Part shown: piece after piece, positions 25,701-33,118 of the stretch
Numbering within the stretch: position 1 is the first letter of the stretch
Layout: each line of letters starts with the position of its first letter
Assembly (NCBI RefSeq): GCF_043194295.1
Contig: NZ_JBAFVK010000010.1
Length of the DNA: 64,000 bases
DNA from: Xanthobacter autotrophicus
GTDB taxonomy: Bacteria > Pseudomonadota > Alphaproteobacteria > Rhizobiales > Xanthobacteraceae
Reading direction: 5' to 3' (one strand)
Program-made: the position numbers and the translations under genes
The notes under the pieces: model-generated
Seen by the model: only the letters and a program-made list of their open reading frames with translations
What the model was told of the DNA's origin: nothing
Database searches by the model: none

Positions 25701-26946
25701 CGGGCGGCGGCGTCCACTCGGTCTCGATCCGCTCGACCTCCGCGTCAGTGGCGAGCTTCAGCTTGGACAGTGGGGCATCGGGCTGGGCGCTCACCGCATC
25801 GGCGAGCAGCGAGAGGTGGGCGGCCAGTTCCTCGGCGAAGCGGCGGGTGAACTGGGCGGCCTGGTATTGCAGCCGCACGTCCAGCCGCTCGCCCTCGGCG
25901 AAGGCGAGGAACAGGAGGTCGTTCTGGCAATCCACCGTCTCCAGCGGCAGCGGCGTGCCGAGGGCGAACGGCCACAGGGGCTTGGCCCAGGAGACGGAGA
26001 CGTTGGGCAGCTGGATGCCGTCGGACGGGCGCGCCTTGCGCAGGCCGGCGATGACCTCCTGGAACGACAGGCGGTCATGTTCGCGTGTGGCGCGCCGTTG
26101 CTCCTGCACCTGCTGCACCAATTGAGCAAAGGTCAGTTCCGGCGTGAAACTTGCGGTGGCGATCAGCGTGTTGACGAAGGAGCCCATGGAGCGCGCGAAC
26201 GGCTTCCCGCGCAGGTCCGTGGGATAGAGCACCGCCACCATCTCCTGCTCGGTGTAGCGGTGGATCAGCGCCTGGATCAGCGCCAGCGTGGTGATGAACG
26301 GGCTGACATTCATCTGCGGCAGGCGCAGCGAGAAATAGAGGTTGCCGTCCTTCTCGCCCTGGTAGCTCTCCCGCCGTGTCGGCAGGCCGGCGTGGAAATC
26401 GGACTGGGCCAGCGCCTGGGCCCAATAGGCCCGGTCCGCCTCGTGGTCGGGGCTGTCCAGATAGGCACGCTCGTGGGCGTCCCACGCCGCCGGGCCGGGG
26501 CCGGGCTCGGGCACCGCCTCCCCGTGATAGCGGGCGCCGACCTCCTCCATCAGCAGCATGATGGAGCCGCCGTCGAGCACCATGTGGCTGCCGTTGAGGA
26601 CGAAGATGTCACCGGAGAGCACGAACCGGAACAGCGGCCCGTTCTCCACGTCGAAGGGCTGGGTGATGGCCCATTCCCAGCTGTCCGAGCGCTCCAGCAC
26701 GCGCTCCGGAGTATCCAGCACCACCTGGTAGGGCTTGCCGTCCACCTCGCGGATCACCGAGCGCAGGGCCGGGTGTGCGGCGATGGTCTCGCGCAGGGCC
26801 TGCTCCAGCCGGTCGGGGTCCACGTCGGGGTTCAGGCGATAGACGAAGGGCACGAAATAGGCCGAGCTGTCCGGCGCCCGCTTGCATTCCAGCCAGATGC
26901 GCTGGGTGACGACGGCAAGCGGGATCGGGGCCATGGCGACGTTCAT
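22729..26946 (-). CDS. Single-module NRPS, domains C-A-PCP-E
   Basis: The protein is about 1405 residues. The condensation domain (about 10-420) has a modified active site, SHMVLDGG in place of HHxxxDG. The adenylation domain (about 425-945) shows LFTSGSTGKPKG, FDLSVYDIFG, GGPTETSIFSNWY and a final NGKVDRKALPRP. The carrier domain has GGDSLLAV, its Ser lying at about residue 956. The last domain has HHLVTDGLSW, VVGHGREP, a CGWFTTHTP motif and ILYNFFGE, which are epimerization-type motifs rather than condensation ones. There is no thioesterase. By eye the specificity residues run D-L-Y-L-M-G-I-I-F, closest to cysteine-type codes but not identical. Start at 26946 (GGGAAAAG upstream) or 26976. 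The expected product is an N-acylated or dipeptidyl D-amino acid. The gene is coupled to the MFS exporter and near a D-aminoacylase-like gene. Confidence 0.88.
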   Translation of the reverse strand: MNVAMAPIPLAVVTQRIWLECKRAPDSSAYFVPFVYRLNPDVDPDRLEQALRETIAAHPALRSVIREVDGKPYQVVLDTPERVLERSDSWEWAITQPFDVENGPLFRFVLSGDIFVLNGSHMVLDGGSIMLLMEEVGARYHGEAVPEPGPGPAAWDAHERAYLDSPDHEADRAYWAQALAQSDFHAGLPTRRESYQGEKDGNLYFSLRLPQMNVSPFITTLALIQALIHRYTEQEMVAVLYPTDLRGKPFARSMGSFVNTLIATASFTPELTFAQLVQQVQEQRRATREHDRLSFQEVIAGLRKARPSDGIQLPNVSVSWAKPLWPFALGTPLPLETVDCQNDLLFLAFAEGERLDVRLQYQAAQFTRRFAEELAAHLSLLADAVSAQPDAPLSKLKLATDAEVERIETEWTPPPAPRPDLQLLHDAFSDWAERQPEAPALLMRERVVTYGEMERLTNRIAHGLRRRGVKPNTLVAVMMEKGWEQAVACMAILKAGAGYLPINAAWPPERMDAVNAQGEVEIVLSQQRVLDRLGRPGLAVDDAALWADEPDTRPSSVNAIGDICYVLFTSGSTGKPKGVTLTHFSVMNSLRNANAEHGVGPGDRSLQLSDFSFDLSVYDIFGMLSAGAGVVIPDEDRHLEPPHWVELVRQHQATIWLSVPMYVDMWVQSGEALPSIRVFMMGGDKIPTDLPDRMRPLAPGAVIWSIGGPTETSIFSNWYRVGTVDPIWTTIPYGRAMPNQKMLVLDPGLNPCPPFMPGRIFMGGVCLARGYWHDEEKTNAAFITYPATGERIYYTGDLGRWLPDGQVEFLGRADFQVKVNGFRVELGEIEGAIEALPGVKAAIVDGQDQPNRKGKFLVAYVVSEGALDAAEMRAALQDKLPYYMIPRVFVPLERIPLSANGKVDRKALPRPDVAQMPGELPYVPPRTETEAALVDIWQAVLKHEPVGIHDNFYALGGDSLLAVQLGIKAREVGLPLDPTALQRTPTIAELVQGLAPVRAVDASEATGDEPLSPMQRYYFTWASERPQQFNVSAVFRCALEPERLREALQKLVAHHDALRLRFHDGRQYYVETGIEVPLECADIPLVDVAARAAQMQETIDIAQGPIMRAGLFTTEQGQRLVLICHHLVTDGLSWGAVVTDLQRAYLGQPLAPAGGTYKAWVEGLISYAATPEAEAQFPYWLEQQGPTFTPDSDQPGARQRDIVTFQSVMLEETPHNPYERVAAALVEASGQDRLMLHVVGHGREPVVEGVDPTRICGWFTTHTPIVLSGGLSDVAGQLHAMPRHGIAHGALRAYHPRGAELAVQDQVKILYNFFGETWDASFHGAVFEKPEDELLYLKNHAFADNPADFWLYLVAVIHEGKLLVRFQYSSFNYKEETIKGLADRMRESLKTHLNDPVAVPVAAPA

Positions 26947-27143
26947 CGAGCTTTTCCCGATGCTGGCGCGCAGCATGGCCGCGCGGCGATTGGATGGGGC
27001 GGGCGGTCGGCGAGCGGCCGGATTGAGGCAGGAAATCGGCCGTCAATCAAGTGGCCAAGCTCACGTTCCGCGTCCCATCCGACGCCTTTGATGGCCGGTC
27101 GCGGGCCTGCCGGCCCGGTGACGGTGGAGGCCGGCACCTGGGT

Positions 27144-27182
27144 AACGACCCATGAGCTTGGCTCATGGGTCGTTGAGCCAAG
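27144..27182. terminator. Overlapping hairpins downstream of the BKACE gene
   Basis: A perfect 14-bp inverted repeat (27144-27157 with 27161-27174, loop TTG) overlaps a second perfect 9-bp repeat (27157-27165 with 27174-27182). They cannot form together. It lies 60-100 bases after the BKACE stop codon and before the NRPS start on the minus strand. No U-run follows, so it may be a terminator, an RNA-end protector or an operator. Confidence 0.55.
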
Positions 27183-27244
27183 CCCGCGCGACGCTGAACG
27201 ATACCCTTTCGGCACCGGTCAAAGGCCGGAGCCGTTGGGGTAGG

Positions 27245-28210
27245 TCAGATGTTCGTCTTGTCGGCGCCCTTCAGCTCCAGGATCTGCCGCGCCTCGTCAG
27301 GGGAGGCGACCTGAAGGCCCAGCCCTTCGATGATCTTCACCGCCAGCTTCACCTGGTCGGCATTGGAGGTGGCGAGCTTGCCGCGCCCGGCCCACAGCGA
27401 ATCCTCCAGCCCCACGCGGATGTTGCCGCCCATGGAGGCGGCCATGGCGGCGATGGGCAGCTGATTGCGCCCCGCCCCCAGCACGGACCAGCGATACTGG
27501 TCGCCGAACAGCCGGTCGCAGGTGCGCTTCATGTGCATCACGTCCTCCGGATGCGGGCCGATGCCGCCCAGAAGGCCGAACACCGACTGCACGAACAACG
27601 GCGGCTTCACCAGCCCGCGATCGAGGAAGTGGGCGAGGTTGTAGAGGTGCCCGATGTCGTAGCACTCGAACTCGAAGCGGGTGCCGTTGTCGTAGCAGGT
27701 CGACAGGATGTACTCGATATCCTTGAAGGTGTTGCGGAAGACGAGGTCGCGCGTGTTCTCCAGATGCGCCTTCTCCCACGGGTGCTTGAACTCCTTGTAC
27801 TTGTCGGCGAGGTGGAACAGGCCGAAATTCATGGAGCCCATGTTCAGGGAGGCGACCTCCGGCTTGAAGGTGGCGGCGGGCAGCACGCGCTCTTCCACCT
27901 TCATGTAGGGGCTGCCGCCGGACGTGATGTTGATGACCGCGTTTGTCGCCTGCTTGATGCGCGGGAGGAAACGGGCGAAGCCTTCGGGCGTCTGGTCCGG
28001 CTGGCCGGTCTCGGGATTGCGGGCGTGCAGGTGCAGGATGGCGGCGCCGGCCTCCGCCGCCGCCAGGGCTTCGGTGACGATCTCGTCCGGGGTGATGGGC
28101 AGATGGGGCGACATGGTGGGGGTGTGGATCGCCCCGGTGATGGCGCAGGTGATCACCACCTTGCGGGACGCGGTGGAGGGGGCCTTGGGGGCAGGCGTGG
28201 TCTCGGCCAT
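27245..28210 (-). CDS. BKACE-family beta-keto acid cleavage enzyme
   Basis: This is a 321-residue zinc-dependent TIM-barrel enzyme of the 3-keto-5-aminohexanoate cleavage enzyme (DUF849) family. Such enzymes condense a beta-keto acid with acetyl-CoA and split it into acetoacetate plus a CoA thioester. The metal-binding LHLHARNPETG and the acidic VGLEDSLW near the C-terminus are present. ATG 28210 has AGAGG about 10 bases upstream; a TTG at 28219 is an alternative. It follows a 3-hydroxyacyl-type dehydrogenase gene, so I infer a two-step route: oxidise a beta-hydroxy acid to the beta-keto acid, then cleave it. Dehydrocarnitine is one known BKACE substrate, but the true one here is unknown. Confidence 0.9.
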   Translation of the reverse strand: MAETTPAPKAPSTASRKVVITCAITGAIHTPTMSPHLPITPDEIVTEALAAAEAGAAILHLHARNPETGQPDQTPEGFARFLPRIKQATNAVINITSGGSPYMKVEERVLPAATFKPEVASLNMGSMNFGLFHLADKYKEFKHPWEKAHLENTRDLVFRNTFKDIEYILSTCYDNGTRFEFECYDIGHLYNLAHFLDRGLVKPPLFVQSVFGLLGGIGPHPEDVMHMKRTCDRLFGDQYRWSVLGAGRNQLPIAAMAASMGGNIRVGLEDSLWAGRGKLATSNADQVKLAVKIIEGLGLQVASPDEARQILELKGADKTNI

Positions 28211-28256
28211 GGTGTTCAAGCCTCTGTGGAAATCGGGAAATGAATGGAAGAGTGGC

Positions 28257-29204
28257 TCAGGCGCCGATGTCCTTGGCGGCCTTGCGCTTGTGGGCGGCGA
28301 GCGCCATCAGGCGCCGGTCGCGCCATACCTGCCGCTCGGCCAGCCCATCTTCGGGCAGGCGGGCGCGGCGCTCGGCGAGCACGGTTTCGAGCACTGGCCC
28401 GGCCCAGTCCACGCGGCGCCACTGGTCGGGGGAGATGCGCTCGTAGATCTGCTGGTAGCGCGCCACATAGTCGGCGACGCCGCCCGGCGCGTTGAGGTCG
28501 ATGGTCTCGAACGGCCCCATGAACGACCAGCGCAGCGCGAGGCCCTCGCGGATGCCGATGTCCACGTCCTCCACGCTCGCATAGCCGTCCGCGACCAGGC
28601 GGAAGGCCTCCTCCAGCAGGGCGCCCTGCATGCGGTTCATGACGAAGCCGTCCAGCTCCTTCTTCATCACGATGGGGGATTGGCCGGCGGCGCGCATGAG
28701 GTCCGCAGCGCGGGTCATGGTGTCGGCGCTGGTCCAGGGCGCGGGCACCACCTCCACCGCGGGGATCAGATAGGGCGGGTTGATGGGATGGCACACGCAC
28801 ACCCGTTCCCGGCCCTTCAGGTGCTTGGAGAACAAAGACGGCAGGAGCGCCGAGGTGGAGGAGGCAAGCACCGTGTCGGGGCCGGCGAGGGAGTCGAGTT
28901 CCTCATAGAGGTACTTCTTGACGGCGAGGTCTTCCGGCGCATTCTCCTGCGCATGGGCGGCGCCATCCAGCGCCTGCGCATAGGAGGTGGTGGCCGACAG
29001 CCGCGCCCGTACGGCCTCAGGGGAGGCGCCGTTCAGCAGATCGTTGTCGGCGAGGTCCGGCAGCACGCCCTCGATATAGGCCAGCGCCGCCTCAGGGGCG
29101 CCCTGCGCGTGGTCGGCCAGCGCCACGTCGAACCCGGCGCGGGCAAAGGTGATGGCCCAGGCACGGCCGATGAAGCCGGAGCCGATGATGGCGATCTTGG
29201 TCAT
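28257..29204 (-). CDS. 3-hydroxyacyl-CoA dehydrogenase family (lambda-crystallin/gulonate dehydrogenase-like)
   Basis: The 315-residue NAD-dependent dehydrogenase has a Rossmann start IAIIGSGFIGRAWA, the substrate region ASSTSALLPS, the catalytic-His segment CHPINPPYLIPAVEVVP, and the C-terminal helical domain FVMNRMQGALLEEAFRLV. This NPPY/PAVEVVP pattern is closer to lambda-crystallin/L-gulonate 3-dehydrogenase than to fatty-acid oxidation enzymes. ATG 29204 has GAAGAGG upstream; the longer frame to 29459 runs through an intergenic palindromic repeat and is rejected. BKACE is the next gene on the strand, consistent with beta-oxidation of a short hydroxy acid such as carnitine or a sugar acid. 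Confidence 0.88.
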   Translation of the reverse strand: MTKIAIIGSGFIGRAWAITFARAGFDVALADHAQGAPEAALAYIEGVLPDLADNDLLNGASPEAVRARLSATTSYAQALDGAAHAQENAPEDLAVKKYLYEELDSLAGPDTVLASSTSALLPSLFSKHLKGRERVCVCHPINPPYLIPAVEVVPAPWTSADTMTRAADLMRAAGQSPIVMKKELDGFVMNRMQGALLEEAFRLVADGYASVEDVDIGIREGLALRWSFMGPFETIDLNAPGGVADYVARYQQIYERISPDQWRRVDWAGPVLETVLAERRARLPEDGLAERQVWRDRRLMALAAHKRKAAKDIGA

Positions 29205-29290
29205 GGAAGCCTCTTCAGAATGAACCTTTGCGAGAGGAGGGCGCCCTTCACAGCCGGTTTGGAAACGCAAAAGGGCATACCCGTGATCAC

Positions 29291-29467
29291 TCCCGTCATG
29301 CCCGGGCTTGTCCCGGCCATCCACGCCGAACCGCCTGGAACAGCGTACGAAAATCGTTCCCAGCCTCTCCGCGTGGATGGCCGGAACCCGCATGTTTGCG
29401 GGCTCCGTTCGCAGGAGCGGAAGTCGGCAACAGCCCACTTCCGGGACAAGCCCGGCCATGACGGAGG
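29291..29467. repeat. Nested intergenic palindromic repeat (alphaproteobacterial type)
   Basis: Outer arms of about 24 bp (around 29293-29316 and 29442-29465, one mismatch) enclose inner perfect 14-bp arms (29313-29326 and 29371-29384). The core words CGGGCTTGTCCCGG and GGACAAGCCCGG recur across intergenic DNA of rhizobia and relatives. It fills most of the 316-base gap (29205-29520) between the Liv fusion and the dehydrogenase, so it could attenuate or stabilise the transcript between transport and catabolic genes. No other feature was seen in the gap. Confidence 0.75.
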
Positions 29468-29520
29468 TGAATGGCCTGAGAGGGCTGCAAGTGCCATCCG
29501 GGCGAATGCTCGAATGGGCC

Positions 29521-32046
29521 TCACAGCCACAGCACCTGCCGCCGCAAATCGAGGTCGCGGGCCAGCGGCCGGGCGGGGCCTTCGTGCATCACCTGCCCGC
29601 GCTCCAGCACCACCGCCCGGTCGGCGAGGTTCAGCACCACGTCGAGATGGTGGTCCACGATGACGAGGGTCAGCGACTGGCGCAGCCGGTCGAAGGCGTC
29701 GAACAGTTCTTCCGTTACCGCCGGCGACAGGCCTTCGAACGGCTCGTCCAGCAGCAGCACGCGGGTGTCGCCCATGAGGGCGCGGGCCACCGCCACCATC
29801 TGCTGCTCGCCGCCGGAGAGCAGGTCCGCCGCCGTGTCGAGGCGCACCTTGAGGCGGGGGAAAAGCTCCAGCACCTCTTCTTCGGAAAAGTGCTTGCCGG
29901 CCCCGGTGATGCGCTTCAGCCGTCCCAGCTCCAGATTGTGGCGCACGCTCATGCCGTGGAACAGGGCGCGGCCCTGCGGCACGTAGCCGACGCCCCGCCG
30001 CGCGATGGCGGCGGAGGACAGGCCCGCGAGTTCATCCCCCGCCAGCACGATGGAGCCGGACGCCGGCTTCACGATGCCGGTGATGGTCTTGAGCAGGGTG
30101 GACTTGCCGGCGCCGTTGCGGCCGAGCAACGCCAGGATCTCCCCCTCCTTGGCCTCCAGTGACACATCGGTGAGGATGCGGCTCTTGCCATAGAAGGCAT
30201 CCACCTTCGAAAGCGTCAGCATGGGGGTGTCGGTGGCCGCCGACTGAAGGTCCCGCGACGCCAGCGCCGCCGAGCCGGAGCCGATATAGACCTCCTGCAC
30301 CTTCTTGTTGGAGCGCGCGTCCTCCACCGTGCCGTCCACCAGCACGGCGCCATCGGCCATGACGGTGACGGCATCGGCCAGCTCGAACACCCGGTCGATG
30401 TCGTGCTCCACCAGCAGCACCGGCACCTGCGCCGAAATCTGCTTGATGAGGTTGGACACCCGTGTGCGCTCGGCGGCGGCCAGGCCGGCCAAGGGCTCGT
30501 CCAGCAGCAGCACCCGCGGGCGTGACGTGAGGGCGAGCCCCATGTCGAGCAGCCGCTGCCCGCCATAGGAGAGGGCGCCGGCCTCCGCCTTCTCCATGCC
30601 GGCGACGCCGAGGAAGTCCATCATCTCCCTGGTCTCGGCGACGATCACGGGAATGGCGGCGGCGTCCCGCCAGGGGTCGAGCCGGCTCTTGTGGGTGGCC
30701 TGCACGCCGAGGCGCAGGTTCTCTTCCACGGTCAGGGTGGGGAAGAGATTGGTGATCTGGAACGAGCGCGACAGGCCCTTCATGCACACCGCTTCCGGGG
30801 CGAGGCCGTCGATGCGCTCGCCGGCGAGGCGGATCTCGCCCGCGTTGGGCGGGAACATGCCGGAGATCATGTTGAACGTGGTGGTCTTGCCCGCGCCGTT
30901 CGGCCCGATCAGGGCGTGAAGCGTGCGGTCCTTCACCGCCACCGCGCCCTCGCGCACCGCCTTGATGCCGCCGAAGCTGCGGGCCAGGCCCTTCGCCTCC
31001 AGCACCGGCTCGGGCCGGTCCCAGCGCGGGCGGGCGGTGAGGCCGGCGGGCAGGGCGCCGACCAGCGCCCCGGTGCGCTGGCCCATGGCGGCGGCTTCCT
31101 CGCTCTTCTTGCGCAGGGGCGCGATCAGGCGGCCCGCCACACCCACGAGGCCGGTGGGGGAATAGACGATGAAGGCCATGAACAGCAGGCCGAAGTAGAA
31201 CAGCCAGTTGGGCGTCCACATGGACAGGAACTCGCGGAACAGCACGAAGAACAGCGCTCCAAGAGCCGGCCCGAGGAAGCTGCGCATGCCGCCGATGACC
31301 ACCATGGCCAGAAGCTCGCCGGAGAACGCCACCGCGATGGGGTCCGCCGAGGCGAACCGATGGTTGAAGCTCATGAGCGCGCCGGCCAGTGCCGCGACGC
31401 CGGCCGAGAGGGTGAAGCAGGCGATCTTGTAGGCCCGCGTGTCATAGCCGATGAAGCGGGCGCGCTGCTCGTTCTCGCGGATCGCCACCAGCACCGAGCC
31501 CATGGGCGAACGCACGAACCGTTGCAGCTTGAACACCACCACGAACATCACTACCGCGACGACCACATAGAAGGCTGGTCCCGTCTCCAGGTCGAAGCCG
31601 AACAGGGTGCCGCGCCGCACCCCGCCGATGCCATTTTCGCCGCCGGTCACGGCGGTCCAGCGGAAGGCGACGGAAAACAGCAGGGCGGTGAAGGCCAGCG
31701 TCAGCAGCGAGAAATAGACGCCGCGCCGGCGCAGCACCACGAAGCCGATGGGAACGGCGGCGAGTGCCACCACCAGTGCCGCCGGCAGCGCCAGCACCAC
31801 GCCCCATCCGGGCAAGAGGTGGTGCTGGAGCAGGGCCGCCGCATAGGCGCCGAGGCCGAACCACGCGCCATGGCCAAAGGAGACGAGGCCGGTGTAGCCG
31901 ACGAGCAGGTTCAGCGCCATGCAGGCCATGGCCAGCAGCACCACGTCGCTGGCGGAGGTCAGGGTCAGGCCCAGGGCGGACAATACCGACGGCAGCGCGA
32001 TGAGGCTTGCGGCCGCGACGAGCAGATTGGCGTTGCGCGCGAGCAT
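29521..32046 (-). CDS. LivM-LivG-LivF triple fusion, branched-chain amino acid-type ABC importer
   Basis: One 841-residue protein joins three usual subunits. Residues about 5-320 are a LivM permease (SFGHGAWFGLGAY, GGMRSFLGPALGA). Residues about 348-590 are a LivG ATPase (GPNGAGKTTT, a degenerate signature LSYGGQRLLDMG, LLLDEPLAGL). Residues about 610-840 are a LivF ATPase (LGRNGAGKSTL, LSGGEQQMVAVARAL, LLLDEPFEGLSP). The reading frame is continuous. ATG 32046 has an excellent AAAGGAGG site. It pairs with LivH and the binding protein encoded upstream. The second Liv system of this window keeps the three parts as separate genes, so the fusion is specific to this operon. The substrate is probably the acid used by the downstream catabolic enzymes. 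Confidence 0.93.
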   Translation of the reverse strand: MLARNANLLVAAASLIALPSVLSALGLTLTSASDVVLLAMACMALNLLVGYTGLVSFGHGAWFGLGAYAAALLQHHLLPGWGVVLALPAALVVALAAVPIGFVVLRRRGVYFSLLTLAFTALLFSVAFRWTAVTGGENGIGGVRRGTLFGFDLETGPAFYVVVAVVMFVVVFKLQRFVRSPMGSVLVAIRENEQRARFIGYDTRAYKIACFTLSAGVAALAGALMSFNHRFASADPIAVAFSGELLAMVVIGGMRSFLGPALGALFFVLFREFLSMWTPNWLFYFGLLFMAFIVYSPTGLVGVAGRLIAPLRKKSEEAAAMGQRTGALVGALPAGLTARPRWDRPEPVLEAKGLARSFGGIKAVREGAVAVKDRTLHALIGPNGAGKTTTFNMISGMFPPNAGEIRLAGERIDGLAPEAVCMKGLSRSFQITNLFPTLTVEENLRLGVQATHKSRLDPWRDAAAIPVIVAETREMMDFLGVAGMEKAEAGALSYGGQRLLDMGLALTSRPRVLLLDEPLAGLAAAERTRVSNLIKQISAQVPVLLVEHDIDRVFELADAVTVMADGAVLVDGTVEDARSNKKVQEVYIGSGSAALASRDLQSAATDTPMLTLSKVDAFYGKSRILTDVSLEAKEGEILALLGRNGAGKSTLLKTITGIVKPASGSIVLAGDELAGLSSAAIARRGVGYVPQGRALFHGMSVRHNLELGRLKRITGAGKHFSEEEVLELFPRLKVRLDTAADLLSGGEQQMVAVARALMGDTRVLLLDEPFEGLSPAVTEELFDAFDRLRQSLTLVIVDHHLDVVLNLADRAVVLERGQVMHEGPARPLARDLDLRRQVLWL

Positions 32047-32119
32047 GGCGCCTCCTTTGCCCGTGCGGGCGGACAGATCGGGGCGAAGAGTGGAGGTGGG
32101 GGGCTGGAGCATGGCCGCC

Positions 32120-33001
32120 TCACTCGAACCGCAGGATGCGCTCGCCGAAGAGGCCGCGCGGCCTCAACAGCAGCACCATCAGCATCAGCAGATACATGGA
32201 GGCCTCGGCTGCCGGTGGGATGAAATACACCGTGAGACCGCGCACCAGCCCGACCAGCAGCCCCGCCAGCACCACGCCCCAGAACGAGCCCAGCCCGCCG
32301 ATGACCACCACCACGAAGGCGGCGGTGAGGATTTCCGCGCCCATGGCCGGATGCACGCCGGAGATGGGCGCGAGCATGATGCCGGCGAGCCCCGCAAGGC
32401 CGATGCCGATGGCCGCCACCGCCGTCAGATAGGGCCGAAGCGAAATGCCGAGTGCGCCCACCATGTCGGGGTTCTGCACGCCGGCCCGCACCACCCGGCC
32501 GAAGGCGGTGCGCTGGAGCAGCAGCCATAGGCCCAGCACCGCAGCTGCGGCGACAAGGAGGATGGCGATGCGATAGCGCGAATAGATGAACTCGCCGACG
32601 AACACCTGGCCCTTCAGGAATTCGGGGATGGCGAAGGGAATGGGCGTCGCGCCGAAGGTCATGCGCAGCGCCTGCTCGATCACCATGGCGAGGCCGAAGG
32701 TGAGCAGCAGGGAGAGGATGGGATCGGCCCGGTAGAAGCGCGAGAACAACAGGCGCTCGACCACCATGCCGATGACCGCCACTGACAGCGGCGCCGCGAC
32801 GAAAGCGGCGGGAAAGCCGAAGCGGTTGCCGATCTCAACGCCGATATAGGCGCCGATGGCATAAAAGCCGCCGTGGGCGAGGTTCACGATGCCGCCCAAC
32901 GAGAAGATGAGCGAGAGGCCGAGCGCGATGAGCAGGTAGGCGACGCCCACCAGCAGCCCGTTGAGCAATTGCTCGATCAGGAAGACGAGTTCGAGGGGCA
33001 T
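32120..33001 (-). CDS. LivH-type ABC permease
   Basis: The 293-residue inner-membrane permease has about eight hydrophobic segments and the family motifs LIFSLGGIVNLAHGGFYAIGAY, LGISLRPYLTAVAAIG and VVIGGLGSFWG. ATG 33001 begins the conserved MPLELVF; an in-frame start at 33049 is less likely. It pairs with the LivM domain of the fusion 73 bases downstream to form the channel for a polar acid or amino-acid-like substrate. Confidence 0.92.
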   Translation of the reverse strand: MPLELVFLIEQLLNGLLVGVAYLLIALGLSLIFSLGGIVNLAHGGFYAIGAYIGVEIGNRFGFPAAFVAAPLSVAVIGMVVERLLFSRFYRADPILSLLLTFGLAMVIEQALRMTFGATPIPFAIPEFLKGQVFVGEFIYSRYRIAILLVAAAAVLGLWLLLQRTAFGRVVRAGVQNPDMVGALGISLRPYLTAVAAIGIGLAGLAGIMLAPISGVHPAMGAEILTAAFVVVVIGGLGSFWGVVLAGLLVGLVRGLTVYFIPPAAEASMYLLMLMVLLLRPRGLFGERILRFE

Positions 33002-33118
33002 GGGGTGTTCTCCGGCCTGAGGCGGAAACCCGGCACGCGTGCGGCGCATCGCGTCCCGGATGACGGCAAGCCCCCCACCCGCGGGTGGCGCGGGAGAGGG
33101 GCGGCATCGCGATGGCTC

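Noticed and set aside
29204..29459. N-terminal extension of the dehydrogenase frame containing KPGHDG text
   Set aside because: That text is the common translation of the alphaproteobacterial intergenic palindrome; the true start at 29204 has a ribosome site and the Rossmann motif follows.
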